From: Mucilaginibacter sp. JRF
GTDB lineage: Bacteria; Bacteroidota; Bacteroidia; Sphingobacteriales; Sphingobacteriaceae
DNA: 64,000 nt
Reading direction: 5' to 3'
Assembly: GCF_015223065.1 (NCBI RefSeq)
Contig: NZ_JADFBY010000002.1
Span: 1-64,000, forward strand
Shown in pieces: positions 43,404-52,726 of this stretch. The notes beneath the pieces were generated by a model, which was not told where the DNA came from, did not search any database, and worked only from the letters and a program-made list of their open reading frames with translations. How positions within the stretch are numbered: position 1 is the stretch's first letter; the number at the start of each line of letters is the position of its first letter. The position numbers and the translations under genes were made by a program.

Positions 43404-44158
43404 AAAATTTGATCGCCATCGTGCTTATCCTTACTTCGGTATTTACATTTAATGCCGGCGTAACTGATCGTTTTAAAACAAACAGCAGCTTTAAACGCGT
43501 GCAACCTGCGGCCGGTTCATTCGGAGCCTGGTTGCAAAACTTGCCATTAAAACCAGCGGGTACCCATGCGGTAACTTATCAGGGCAGTATAGCCCGTACC
43601 GATATGTATACCGCCGCCGTGATTGATATGAGCATAGGTAAGCAGGATCTGCAACAGTGTGCCGATGCGGTTATTCGCTTGCGCGGAGAATATCTGTATC
43701 AGCAAAAAAAATATAGCGACATCAGCTTCAATTTTACCAGCGGCTTTAAGTGCGATTATATCCACTTTGCCGATGGCTATAGGTACAGTAACGAGAAATG
43801 GGTTAAAAAGGCCGCTAAGGATTACAGCTACGCCGGTTTTATGAAGTACATGACGCTGGTATTCTCCTACGCGGGCACCTTATCCTTACAGCAAGAACTT
43901 AAACCCGTAACCAACGCCGCTGATATTAAGGCGGGTGATGTTTTTATCAAGGGAGGCTCGCCGGGGCATTGCTTTATAGTGATGGATGTAGCTACCAATG
44001 CATCGGGCAAAAAACAATTTATGCTGGCGCAAAGCTTTATGCCCGCCCAAAGTATACAGGTGCTGCGCGATGATGATGGCCCTTGGTTTAGTTTAGACAG
44101 GGTAGCTGCCATACCTTACGGCGAGCTGATAAATAAAACATATTTGAAACGTTTTTGA
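43400..44158 (+). CDS. DUF4846 domain-containing protein
   Basis: This 252-residue exported protein (signal peptide about 1-20) matches the DUF4846 family in layout: SFGAWLQNLPLKPAGTHAV, a middle CADAVIRLRGEYLYQQKKYSDISFNF, and C-terminal GDVFIKGGSPGHCFIVMDVA. The family is restricted to a few phyla and has no proven activity. The last segment's conserved Cys/His hints at an NlpC/P60-like cysteine enzyme, but this is speculative. The overlap with the M23 gene points to a cell-wall job. Confidence 0.83.
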   Translation: MKNLIAIVLILTSVFTFNAGVTDRFKTNSSFKRVQPAAGSFGAWLQNLPLKPAGTHAVTYQGSIARTDMYTAAVIDMSIGKQDLQQCADAVIRLRGEYLYQQKKYSDISFNFTSGFKCDYIHFADGYRYSNEKWVKKAAKDYSYAGFMKYMTLVFSYAGTLSLQQELKPVTNAADIKAGDVFIKGGSPGHCFIVMDVATNASGKKQFMLAQSFMPAQSIQVLRDDDGPWFSLDRVAAIPYGELINKTYLKRF

Positions 44159-44222
44159 TTAATATGGTAACATATTAAATAATATTGCGTCAATTAGTAC
44201 TTATTAATTAACTGAACCTATT

Positions 44223-46271
44223 ATGAAAATAACACACTGGGCTATGCTGGCATCGGTAGCCGTTGCTGCCGTAGCTTGTAACTCCGACAAAAAGAATGCT
44301 ACGAGCGAACCACCCGCGCGTACCGTGTTTCTCGACAAAACCGCCATGGACACCACCATTAAACCGGGCGACGACTTTTTTATGTATGCAAGCGGTAGCT
44401 GGATGAAAAAGACCAAGATACCACCATCAGAAACGGGTTGGGGATCATTCTATACTTTGTATGATGATAATCAGAAAAATCTGCACCAAATACTGGAAGC
44501 CATAGCCAAACAAGGCAATGAGCAGGGTAGCACCGAGCAAAAGGTAGGCGACCTGTACACCAGCGGTATGGATACCGTAGCCATGGAAAAACTGGGTTAC
44601 GACCCTATAAAACCTCTGTTGGCCAAAGTAAAGGCCGTAAAAGATCATAAGGAGCTGATAGCCCTTGCCGCTGATGGTTACAAGGATGGTGATGGCTTTT
44701 TATTAGGCTTTTATGTATCGCCTGATGATAAGGAGAGCTCAAAGAACAAAGCACACTTTGATCAGGCCGGGTTGAACTTGCCTAACCGCGATTATTACCT
44801 GAAACCAGATTCAGATAAGGTAGCCATCCGTAAGGCTTATGTTAAATACATTGCCAAGTTGTTTGAATACACCGGCGAAACACCTGCCAATGCCACTAAA
44901 AAGGCTGATGGTATTTTGAAACTGGAAACAGAGATAGCTAAATCGCACCGTACACCGGTTGAGCTGCGCGATCCTAATGCCAACTACAATAAGTTCGCTG
45001 TGGCCGATCTGCAAAAAACCGTTCCGGATATTGACCTGAAAGATGTTTTTGTGCGTATGCAACTGAGTACTGATACCGTATTGGTTGGTCAGCCCGGCTA
45101 TTACAAGGCGCTGAATGGCTTACTGAAATCGCAACCTATTGATGTTTGGAAAGATAAGCTGGCCTTTAACGTATTGAACAGCGCGGCAAGCGACCTGAGC
45201 AAAAAATTCAGGGACGCACGCTTTGATTTTTACAGCCGCACGCTGTATGGTCAAAAAGAGCAAAAGGAGCGCTGGAAAGATATGGCATCGCAGGTTGATG
45301 GCGGCCTGGGCGAGTTACTTGGCCAGCTATATGTAGAAAAATACTTTACACCTGATGCTAAAGAGCGTATGCTTAAGCTGGTGAACAACCTGCAAGCCGT
45401 GTACAAGGAGCGTATTGAAAAGCTGGATTGGATGAGCCCCGAAACCAAGAAAAAGGCGCTGGAGAAACTGAGCACATTCATCAAAAAGATCGGCTATCCT
45501 GACAAGTGGAAGAAGTATGATGATGTGGAGATCAGCAAGGATGCTTACTATAAAAACTTACAGTCGATAGCGAAGCATAACTACAAGGAGATGATAGATA
45601 AGGTGAACAAGCCTGTCGACAAAACCGAGTGGGGGATGACGCCACCAACTGTAAATGCTTACTACAATCCATCATTCAACGAGATCGTGTTCCCGGCGGG
45701 TATATTGCAGTTCCCGTTCTTTGATAAGAATGCGGATGATGCCATTAACTACGGCGCTATCGGCGCGGTTATCGGCCACGAAATGACCCACGGTTTTGAT
45801 GATCAGGGTCGCCAGTACGATGCTGAGGGTAACCTGAAAGATTGGTGGACAGCTGCCGATGCTACCAAGTTTAAGGACAAGGTACAGGTAATGATAAAGC
45901 AATATGATGGCTTTACCGTACTTAACAACCTGCATGTTAACGGCAGTCTTACCCAGGGCGAAAACCTGGCCGATATTGGCGGTGTGGCCATAGCCTACCA
46001 GGCATTTAAAAACACCGAACAAGGCAAGGGCGATGCTAAGGTAGATGGCTTTACGCCCGATCAGCGTTTCTTCCTGTCGTACGCGCAGGTATGGCGTATA
46101 AAAAGCAGCGATGAGGTAATGCGTGTACGCATCAGCTCTGACCCGCACTCGCCCGAGAAATATCGCGTGAACGGTACACTGTCAAACATCCCGGCATTCT
46201 ACAAAGCCTTCAACGTAAAACCCGGCGACAAAATGTACCGCGCCGAAAAGGATTTGGTTAAGGTTTGGTAA
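44223..46271 (+). CDS. pepO: M13-family metallopeptidase (neprilysin-like)
   Basis: This 682-residue zinc peptidase cleaves oligopeptides outside the cytoplasm. The lipobox AVAC (Cys about 19) shows it is a lipoprotein. Catalytic motifs are VIGHEMTHGFDDQGRQYD (His519, Glu520, His523) and GENLADIGGVAIAY (the zinc-ligand Glu), with the M13 substrate motif NAYYNPSFNEIVFPAGIL upstream. Length matches PepO (about 630-690). A strong terminator follows. Confidence 0.94.
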   Translation: MKITHWAMLASVAVAAVACNSDKKNATSEPPARTVFLDKTAMDTTIKPGDDFFMYASGSWMKKTKIPPSETGWGSFYTLYDDNQKNLHQILEAIAKQGNEQGSTEQKVGDLYTSGMDTVAMEKLGYDPIKPLLAKVKAVKDHKELIALAADGYKDGDGFLLGFYVSPDDKESSKNKAHFDQAGLNLPNRDYYLKPDSDKVAIRKAYVKYIAKLFEYTGETPANATKKADGILKLETEIAKSHRTPVELRDPNANYNKFAVADLQKTVPDIDLKDVFVRMQLSTDTVLVGQPGYYKALNGLLKSQPIDVWKDKLAFNVLNSAASDLSKKFRDARFDFYSRTLYGQKEQKERWKDMASQVDGGLGELLGQLYVEKYFTPDAKERMLKLVNNLQAVYKERIEKLDWMSPETKKKALEKLSTFIKKIGYPDKWKKYDDVEISKDAYYKNLQSIAKHNYKEMIDKVNKPVDKTEWGMTPPTVNAYYNPSFNEIVFPAGILQFPFFDKNADDAINYGAIGAVIGHEMTHGFDDQGRQYDAEGNLKDWWTAADATKFKDKVQVMIKQYDGFTVLNNLHVNGSLTQGENLADIGGVAIAYQAFKNTEQGKGDAKVDGFTPDQRFFLSYAQVWRIKSSDEVMRVRISSDPHSPEKYRVNGTLSNIPAFYKAFNVKPGDKMYRAEKDLVKVW

Positions 46272-46294
46272 TGAGTTGACATTCAATGATCATA

Positions 46295-46334
46295 AGAAGT
46301 GCCGGTCAAGATAATTGATCGGCACTTCTTTTTA
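46295..46334 (+). terminator. Terminator after pepO
   Basis: AGAAGTGCCGGTCAA (46295-46309) pairs with 46315-46329, with one G-U pair, and is followed by a T-run. Confidence 0.9.
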
Positions 46335-46343
46335 CCCATCCCG

Positions 46344-46419
46344 GTCATTTCGATAGTGAAGCAATCTCTTTAGGATATTCTACAAGGTAGGTCGCTCGGG
46401 GATTGCTTCGTGCAATGAC
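46344..46419. repeat. Palindromic repeat family 1, copy 2
   Basis: The ends are GTCATTTCG and GCAATGAC, and the cores GAAGCAATCTC and GATTGCTTCGTGC match the copy at 401-482. The left end resembles family 2 (GTCATTTCGA), so this copy looks like a blend of the two families. Confidence 0.75.
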
Positions 46420-46462
46420 GCGTTTTTTATAAAATAGGATAAAACAGAGAAAAAAGAGCGTC

Positions 46463-46692
46463 GGCCTGGCAGAAAACCGGGCCAGGGAGTATGGCCTTGC
46501 GGGCGGAAGGTTTTTTCTGCCTTGATGTTTGGTTACTTTGCATCTAAGGTAAAGTAATTGGGCTCTGCGCCCAAGAGCAGACTGACAAGGGTAAAAGCAC
46601 AACCTTTGACATAAAGCACAAAAGTTTAATAGAGCAAAGTTCATTACCTGTCCTGAATTTCTTTTGATCGATCAAAAGAAACAAAAATCGCC
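46463..46692 (-). repeat. Dispersed intergenic element, copy B (inverted)
   Basis: The reverse complement of 46463-46600 matches 746-883 with about 12 mismatches in 138 bp. The hairpin counterpart of copy A is the perfect 24-bp palindrome at 46658-46681 (arms TTTCTTTTGATC), followed by the shared GCCGGC at about 46691. A core stem-loop (TTACTTTGC with its complement, one G-U pair) is kept although bases differ from copy A. Confidence 0.8.
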
Positions 46693-46802
46693 GGCTGTTT
46701 AATTTTCTATGAAAGGCAGTGCATCATCAGTGCTACCCGAAAATTAAAAGGCCGGAGGGGGCGGTTATTATCGGGTTATGCTTTTAATTTTATATACATT
46801 TT

Positions 46803-46883
46803 TGTCATTTCGAACGAGGTACGAGAAGAAATCTGTCGTCTGGTCATTGAATGCGTACAGATTTCTCCTTCGTCGAAATGACA
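46803..46883. repeat. Palindromic repeat family 2, copy 2
   Basis: The ends TGTCATTTCGAACGAGG and CGAAATGACA, with inner GAAATCTGT and ACAGATTTC, closely match the copy at 8275-8357. The loop differs in sequence. Confidence 0.82.
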
Positions 46884-46900
46884 TAAAGAAATAAAAGAAA

Positions 46901-46934
46901 CGTCTTTGTGAGGTACGAAGCAATCCCCAAGCGG
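46901..46934. repeat. Palindromic repeat family 1, half copy
   Basis: CGTCTTTGTGAGGTACGAAG, then CAATCCCC-AGCGG, matches the reverse complement of the right arm of the copy at 401-482. The other arm is missing, so it is a remnant. Confidence 0.65.
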
Positions 46935-46980
46935 CTAATTCAAGGGGACATCCACAAAGGGATTAACTCAGGACCTATAT

Positions 46981-48834
46981 CTAATCGATCTCCAAATTCA
47001 ACTTATTCTTCAACTCCACTAACTGTGGGTTTTTGGCTGCCATGTATTGGAATATCTCTTTGGCACCGTAGGGTTTGCGGTTGGCTTGTACCTCGTCAAT
47101 ACGGGTAATAATGTCCAGCTCAAAGTTTTTGAGGTTACTGCGCAGGTAGTTGAGCAACAAAGGTCTTTCATCTCGTAACGATGCTTCCTGTACCTTGGTT
47201 TCAATCACTATCTCGTACAGTACGGGGTTCATCATCACTGGTTTGCCGGTAAATATGGTCGATAGTATCTTTTTACCTTCTGTCTTTACACGCTCGCCGT
47301 AAAGGTTCCAGTAATGTACGAATTGCTCGGCAGTGAAAGCTTCCTTGTCCTCGCCTTTCAGGTAAGGGTCTTCCTCCTCAACGGCAATATCATCCATTGC
47401 GCTCAGGTTATTGAGCGATGGTATTTTTATAGAGGTTGATGGCGAGTGCAGGTTCGGTATAAAAACCTTGGGCTTATCAATGGCCGGGGCAACTGCCGGG
47501 GTAGCTTGCGCTACGGGCTGCACAGGCTCCGGTCTTGGTGCCGAAACAGGGGCAGCTACAGGCGGAGCAACAGGTGGTGGCGTTTTAACCGTGTTATAAC
47601 TTACCGGGCTTTCGCTAACAACAGGTATGCTGTTCACCTCGGCAGGTTTGGCTGCCGGCGGAGTTGTTATTGCTGGGGTATCAGGTTTTTTTTTTACCTC
47701 CCCCTCGGGCAGTGACGCATTGGCGGCGCTGAACAGGGCGGGCAAATGGCACATCTTCAATAATGCCAGTTCAACCTGTAAACGTTGGTTTTTGCTAAGC
47801 TTGTAATTCAGATCGCACTGGTTGGCAATATTTAATGCCGATAGCATGAACGATACCGGTGCCGCCTGCGATTGCTGCAAATAGCGGTTACGAATATTCT
47901 CGCTCACCTCAAGTAGTTTCAGGGTTGATGCATCTTTGCCTACCAGCAGGTTACGCAAATGTTCGGACAGGCCTGATATAAAATGCGCGCCATCAAAACC
48001 CTTGCTTAATATCTCATCAAAGAACAGCAGAGTTTTGGCGCTATCGCCTGCCAACAGGCTATCGGTAACGTTAAAATAGTAATCGTAATCGAGGATGTTC
48101 AGGTTATTGATCACCGACGAATAGGTGACGTTGGCGCCTGAAAAACTCACTATCTGATCGAACATCGAAAGCGCGTCGCGCAAGCCGCCATCAGCCTTTT
48201 GAGCGATGATGTGCAAACCGTCGGCCTCGTAATTCACCTTTTCCTTTTCGGCGATGGATGCCAGGTGAGATGCCATATCTTCAACTCGGATGCGGTTAAA
48301 ATCAAATATCTGGCATCGCGAAAGTATGGTGGGCAGTATCTTATGCTTCTCGGTAGTGGCTAATATAAATATGGCGTAGTTAGGTGGCTCCTCAAGCGTT
48401 TTCAGGAAGGCGTTAAACGCCGCCTGCGATAGCATGTGCACCTCATCAATAATATACACCTTGTAACGGGCAGCTTGTGGCGGTATGCGCACCTGGTCTA
48501 TCAGACTACGGATATCATCAACCGAGTTGTTTGATGCCGCGTCGAGCTCGTGGATGTTAAAGGAATTTCCGTTCATAAACGACCGGCACGAATCGCAGGT
48601 ACCGCAAGCCTCGCCATTGGGCTGCAAATTTTGGCAGTTAATGGTTTTGGCGAGTATACGCGCGCAGGTAGTTTTGCCCACACCACGTGGTCCGCAAAAC
48701 AAAAATGCCTGCGCCAGTTGGTTATTCTTAATAGCGTTTTTGAGGGTGTTGGTTATATGCTGCTGGCCAACAACGGTTTCAAAAGTAGCCGGGCGGTATT
48801 TACGTGCCGAAACTATAAAATTCTCCACAGCCAT
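46981..48834 (-). CDS. dnaX: DNA polymerase III subunits gamma/tau
   Basis: DnaX is the clamp-loader ATPase that holds the replisome together. The protein starts at 48834 (MAVENFIVSARKYRP; an in-frame ATG at 48906 adds 24 unrelated residues), giving 617 residues. Walker A is GPRGVGKTTCARIL (near 45), the zinc module has CGTCDSC, Walker B is VYIIDEVHML, and the arginine-finger region is LSRCQIF. Domain III ends near 365. A Pro/Ala-rich linker follows to about 500, then the tau-specific C-terminus. Codons 380-383 contain an A10 run, preceded by GGGGGAGG and followed by stops in both other frames, typical of gamma/tau frameshifting. Confidence 0.95.
   Translation of the reverse strand: MAVENFIVSARKYRPATFETVVGQQHITNTLKNAIKNNQLAQAFLFCGPRGVGKTTCARILAKTINCQNLQPNGEACGTCDSCRSFMNGNSFNIHELDAASNNSVDDIRSLIDQVRIPPQAARYKVYIIDEVHMLSQAAFNAFLKTLEEPPNYAIFILATTEKHKILPTILSRCQIFDFNRIRVEDMASHLASIAEKEKVNYEADGLHIIAQKADGGLRDALSMFDQIVSFSGANVTYSSVINNLNILDYDYYFNVTDSLLAGDSAKTLLFFDEILSKGFDGAHFISGLSEHLRNLLVGKDASTLKLLEVSENIRNRYLQQSQAAPVSFMLSALNIANQCDLNYKLSKNQRLQVELALLKMCHLPALFSAANASLPEGEVKKKPDTPAITTPPAAKPAEVNSIPVVSESPVSYNTVKTPPPVAPPVAAPVSAPRPEPVQPVAQATPAVAPAIDKPKVFIPNLHSPSTSIKIPSLNNLSAMDDIAVEEEDPYLKGEDKEAFTAEQFVHYWNLYGERVKTEGKKILSTIFTGKPVMMNPVLYEIVIETKVQEASLRDERPLLLNYLRSNLKNFELDIITRIDEVQANRKPYGAKEIFQYMAAKNPQLVELKNKLNLEID
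47686..47703 (-). promoter_or_regulatory. Candidate programmed slippage site in dnaX
   Basis: On the coding strand an A10 run (47695 down to 47686) follows GGGGGAGGT. A -1 shift gives two further codons, then TGA; a +1 shift reaches TAA within about six codons. Either product ends near residue 384-389, just after domain III, the expected end of a gamma-type protein. Expression of gamma is inferred. Confidence 0.6.
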
Positions 48835-48970
48835 AAAGGTAGCTAAAAACTTTGGTAACGGTAAACAGGTGTTGGTAAATTCAGAGAGGTGGATTACTCC
48901 ACTCACCTACCAATTTCACCTTGCCACGCTATTATAAATCCGGTTAACGGGCTGTTAAAGTTTCGCTTAT

Positions 48971-50698
48971 CTACGGCAGCATCACACCTGTTCCGGTAGG
49001 GAAAAAGCTGTTTACACTTACCGGAAGTTTGCCCATTGGCTTTATTTGCCCGGTTATCACTTTAACGGCGGCACGTTGCAACTCATCTGAGTTTTGGTAG
49101 CAGGCCAGCAGGGCGCCGCTGCGTTCAATACCCGGTAAACCGGCAATGGTATAGGCATTGGCAAATACGGTAGTTACGGTGCGTGGTTGCGCGGCCAGTT
49201 GCGCTATCAGGAACTTGATATCCGAGTTATAATCCAGCTTACTTTGCGGGCGGGTACGGGTATCATATATCGAGATGAATATCTGGTCGTATTTTTTAAG
49301 GTTCACCAACATGGCGTTCAGATCGTTAAGCGAAGTGGTTTTGCCCACAACAAACAACATGCTGTTAGGGTACCAGCGCGAAAGCTCCTGCTGAAAAGGC
49401 GTCATTTTATCTATCCCGATATTTACTATAGCTGTACGGGCCAAAGGGTTCAAACGTAAGGTTTGGGTATTGCCTTTCAGCATGGTTACTGCCGCGTCGC
49501 TTAGTTGCTGTATCAATGCCTTGGCTTCGGGGCGATTAATAAAGGGCAGCACATCACGCGTTGGGGCGGGTTTATAGCTGGCAAGCCCTGCCCAGTATTT
49601 GGCGGCAAGTACCTTTTTTACCTTGGCTTCAAACTCAGCATCGGTTATCATATCCTTACGGATGGCTTTTTTAATGAGCTTGATGGCACGTTCCGAATCT
49701 TCTGATAGTTCCAGTATATCATTGCCTGCCAAAAATGCCTGTACATCAGCCTCCCCGTTAGGGAAAAATTTGGTAACGCCTTTCATCTCCATCGCGTCGG
49801 AAACTACCAAACCTTTAAATTTAAGCGAATCCTTCAGAATGCCGGTAATTATTGGTCGCGATAATGTTGATGGTCTGTTTTTAGCCGAATCAAGCGCGGG
49901 GATATTCATGTGCGCCACCATAACGCCCGATAGTCCGGCGTTGATGGCTTCGCGGAACGGATATTCTTCCAGCGAATCGAGCCTTGAGCGGGTGAAAGGT
50001 AATATCGGCAAATCGGCATGCGAGTCCACATTGGTATCACCATGGCCGGGAAAGTGCTTTGCCGTGGTCAATATCCCCTCGTTTTGCATCCCCTGAAAAT
50101 AGGCTATACCCTTACGCGCCACGTTAAAACGGTTGTCGCCGAATGAACGGTAGTTGATCACCGGGTTCGCGGGATTATTGTTGATATCCATTACCGGGGC
50201 AAAGTTCATTTGCAGGCCAAGGCGTTTAAAATCCCGGCCTATCATTTGTCCCATTTTATATATCAATGTGTTATCCTGTATGGCGCCAAGCGTCATCTGG
50301 TAAGGATAATTGATCACCGAATCCAGGCGCATGCCAACACCCCATTCGCCATCCATTGATACAATGAGCGGAACTTCGGCCGCGCGCTGGTACCTGTTGG
50401 TCAGCGCCGCCTGCCTGCCCGGCCCACCCTGAAAAAATACCAGGCCGCCAACTTTTTGCTCCTTGATCACCGTTTCAACCGAATCCTCGTAAGCGCGGCC
50501 TTTGTTGGTATGGGCACGTATAAAAAATAATTGGGCAATACGTTCCCGGGTGCTCAAGTCATCGTAAACCGAATCAACCCAGCGGTTGGGTTGCGCCAGC
50601 GATTGCACAAAGCTTGTTTTTTGAGCAAAGGTGTAATTGCAAAAAAATAATGATAATGTTAACAGCAAATATTTTATACGCGGATAATATCCTTTCAT
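48971..50698 (-). CDS. Glycoside hydrolase family 3 (NagZ-like) protein
   Basis: This 575-residue exported enzyme (signal peptide about 1-25) has a GH3 catalytic barrel with VSMDGEWGVGMRLD (about 114), TAKHFPGHGDTNVDSHADLP (the KHF(I/P)G motif with His/Asp general acid loop) and the nucleophile Asp in LVVSDAMEM. This points to a beta-N-acetylhexosaminidase. The C-terminal 200 residues form a second domain of the GH3-C type, absent from short NagZ proteins. It probably trims cell-wall or dietary amino-sugar chains in the periplasm. Confidence 0.9.
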   Translation of the reverse strand: MKGYYPRIKYLLLTLSLFFCNYTFAQKTSFVQSLAQPNRWVDSVYDDLSTRERIAQLFFIRAHTNKGRAYEDSVETVIKEQKVGGLVFFQGGPGRQAALTNRYQRAAEVPLIVSMDGEWGVGMRLDSVINYPYQMTLGAIQDNTLIYKMGQMIGRDFKRLGLQMNFAPVMDINNNPANPVINYRSFGDNRFNVARKGIAYFQGMQNEGILTTAKHFPGHGDTNVDSHADLPILPFTRSRLDSLEEYPFREAINAGLSGVMVAHMNIPALDSAKNRPSTLSRPIITGILKDSLKFKGLVVSDAMEMKGVTKFFPNGEADVQAFLAGNDILELSEDSERAIKLIKKAIRKDMITDAEFEAKVKKVLAAKYWAGLASYKPAPTRDVLPFINRPEAKALIQQLSDAAVTMLKGNTQTLRLNPLARTAIVNIGIDKMTPFQQELSRWYPNSMLFVVGKTTSLNDLNAMLVNLKKYDQIFISIYDTRTRPQSKLDYNSDIKFLIAQLAAQPRTVTTVFANAYTIAGLPGIERSGALLACYQNSDELQRAAVKVITGQIKPMGKLPVSVNSFFPTGTGVMLP

Positions 50699-50819
50699 AG
50701 CTCAAATGTAGTTAATCTACTATTCCTATCAATTGTTTTGCCATTCCTGTTTTTTAAGTTACGAATAAACCTTTGCCCACGGTTTTACTCTATGTTGAGA
50801 AACCAACATGTTTTAAAAA

Positions 50820-51494
50820 ATGAAAAAACTTGTATTTATTGCCATATGCCTGCTCATAGCAGGAGATGTTAGCGCTCAGTACTACCGCCGTAAACCGGTA
50901 CGCCGCCCGCCGCCGGGCTATTACAACAACCAACGCCGCCATAACGATTTTTACCAGGTTACGGCCGGTATTAAGGGCGGCCTAAATATTGCCAACACGG
51001 TTGATGCTTACAACTCCGACTGGACAACCAACACCATTGCCGGTGCCAACGTAGGTTTTACCTTAGAAGTGCCGATCATTTACCCGCTATCCTTCGCGCC
51101 GGAGGTGCTGTGGTCGCAAAAAGGGTTCAGCGCGCAAACGGTTGACGGCGATTTTAAGCAACGTAACAATTTTATTGATGTGCCGCTGTTAGCTAAACTT
51201 AAGCTTACACCGGGGCTGAACTTTGTTATCGGTCCGCAGCTGTCATTCCTGGTATCATCAAAAAACATTTACCGTAATGATTTTGCTACCGTTATTGAGG
51301 AGCGTTACGATTACGAGGGCAACAAAACCCTTGTTGGCGGCGTGGTAGGCTTAAGTATCGACCTTAACCGCACGGTTGATCTGCATGCACGATACACCAT
51401 TGACTTGCAGGACAGCAATACCGAACGCTACTCGGCCATACCCGATTACCGTAACCAGGTTTGGCAAATTGGCCTGGGCTTTAAGTTCAGGTAA
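50820..51494 (+). CDS. Outer-membrane beta-barrel protein (PorT-like)
   Basis: This 224-residue protein has a signal peptide (cleavage near VSA-QYY) and an Arg/Pro-rich mature start (YYRRKPVRRPPPGYY), then alternating-hydrophobic strands typical of an eight-stranded barrel: VTAGIKGGLNIANTV, NVGFTLEVPIIYPLSFAPEVLWSQKG and the terminal WQIGLGFKFR with a final aromatic/basic residue. It fits the porin-family/PorT group found throughout Bacteroidota. Its task is not known. It is monocistronic and divergent from the GH3 gene. Confidence 0.8.
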   Translation: MKKLVFIAICLLIAGDVSAQYYRRKPVRRPPPGYYNNQRRHNDFYQVTAGIKGGLNIANTVDAYNSDWTTNTIAGANVGFTLEVPIIYPLSFAPEVLWSQKGFSAQTVDGDFKQRNNFIDVPLLAKLKLTPGLNFVIGPQLSFLVSSKNIYRNDFATVIEERYDYEGNKTLVGGVVGLSIDLNRTVDLHARYTIDLQDSNTERYSAIPDYRNQVWQIGLGFKFR

Positions 51495-51553
51495 AAAGGT
51501 GTATTTTTGACTTATGGGCAGCTGTTATCAATGGCTACCCGTAAGTCATCTAA

Positions 51554-52726
51554 ATGAAAAACAATATTTCTCTGCTGGTTGGGTTAAAAAATAACCTTGA
51601 TTACAGTATAAACTTTTACAAAACCACGCGTGCGCTGTATCCTTACGTTGAGATAGTTTTTGTAAGCTACGGCAGTACCGATAGTACCCACGAATGGCTT
51701 GACGGGCTGAATGATCCGTACCTGATCTACTATTACTCCGCAGAGCAAAAAACATTTTCAGACACTTTTAATAAGTGTACCGAATTAGCCACTAAGGAAT
51801 ATATTGTATTAGCTCATAACGATATGGTACTGGCTCCGGGTTTTATTGAAAGCCTTGAAAAGGAGTTGTCACCTCAAAAGGCGCTTGCCTATACTGTTGT
51901 AGAGCCTCCCATATTTTCAGCTGATGAGCGGCCGAATAAAATTATTAAGGATTTTGGCAGCGATCTGGAAACTATAGATGTTAACGGTTTTCAATCTTTT
52001 GTTCACGATTCAATTATTCAAACCCAGCCTATACCTTATCCGGATGGTGTTAGCTTTTTTTTATGCCTCAACCGCGATGTGCTATTAAAACTTGGAGGCT
52101 TTGACCCATTGTTTGATCCGATGTTTTGTGAGGATGATGACATAGTGCTTCGCTTACGATTGGCAGCAATATCTTTCTACATCGTTAAAAACGCAAAAGC
52201 CTATCACTTTGTAAGTAAAACATCCCGGTCATCTGAGGAATATAAGGATCGTACCAAAGCGATCGAAATAAATTCAAACAGAAACTTTATTCGTAAATGG
52301 GGCTTTAGCACCCACGCGGCCATTAAAAGCAAATACGATATTGGTTTTGTTGTAAAAGCTGCCAATACAGCCTTATTGGCTAAGATAGAACCCTATTGCA
52401 CCAATATTTATACCGATGGGCCTGTTGATGAATATATTAATGCCGAGCAGGCAAACACAGCGTTTAATTTAAGCCAAAGAATTAAACCCTACAATGCAGA
52501 AAGAACAAACGATGTGATCATTACTTTTAACGGTGATAGCTTTACCGATGATACCTATGGTGCCATTACACATTTAAATGAGATAATAACCCGTAAGGCT
52601 AATAAAAAGCTCAATTTTTTTGAGCGGTTAATAGGTAAAAATAATTTTAAATTCAGGAGAGATATATTGCAAATAAACATAAGGCGATATAGTCCTCTTG
52701 AACATACATTGATAATACGTAAGTAA
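51554..52726 (+). CDS. Glycosyltransferase, GT2-like
   Basis: This 390-residue protein has a GT-A domain in its first 230 residues: VFVSYGSTDSTHEWL, the metal motif AHNDMVLAPGF (DxD-like, near 95) and FCEDDDIVLRLRLA (the ED region near 195). The last 150 residues are of unknown fold. It is typical of GT2 enzymes that extend surface glycans. Codon use is rather AT-rich. The TAA overlaps the ATG of the next glycosyltransferase (TAATG), so both are coupled. Donor and acceptor unknown. Confidence 0.82.
   Translation: MKNNISLLVGLKNNLDYSINFYKTTRALYPYVEIVFVSYGSTDSTHEWLDGLNDPYLIYYYSAEQKTFSDTFNKCTELATKEYIVLAHNDMVLAPGFIESLEKELSPQKALAYTVVEPPIFSADERPNKIIKDFGSDLETIDVNGFQSFVHDSIIQTQPIPYPDGVSFFLCLNRDVLLKLGGFDPLFDPMFCEDDDIVLRLRLAAISFYIVKNAKAYHFVSKTSRSSEEYKDRTKAIEINSNRNFIRKWGFSTHAAIKSKYDIGFVVKAANTALLAKIEPYCTNIYTDGPVDEYINAEQANTAFNLSQRIKPYNAERTNDVIITFNGDSFTDDTYGAITHLNEIITRKANKKLNFFERLIGKNNFKFRRDILQINIRRYSPLEHTLIIRK

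Larger units (their letters stand above)
46272..46980. other. Gene-free region packed with repeats
   Basis: This 709-bp gap between convergent pepO and dnaX has no gene. In order it holds the pepO terminator (46295-46334), a family 1 palindromic repeat (46344-46419), an inverted copy of the long left-end element (46463-46692), a family 2 palindrome (46803-46883) and a family 1 half repeat (46901-46934). Three different repeat families in one gap suggest a preferred site for repeat accumulation. Confidence 0.75.

Noticed and set aside
46908..47108. 66-codon plus-strand frame entering dnaX
   Set aside because: It starts in a repeat remnant and continues antisense to the conserved dnaX C-terminus.
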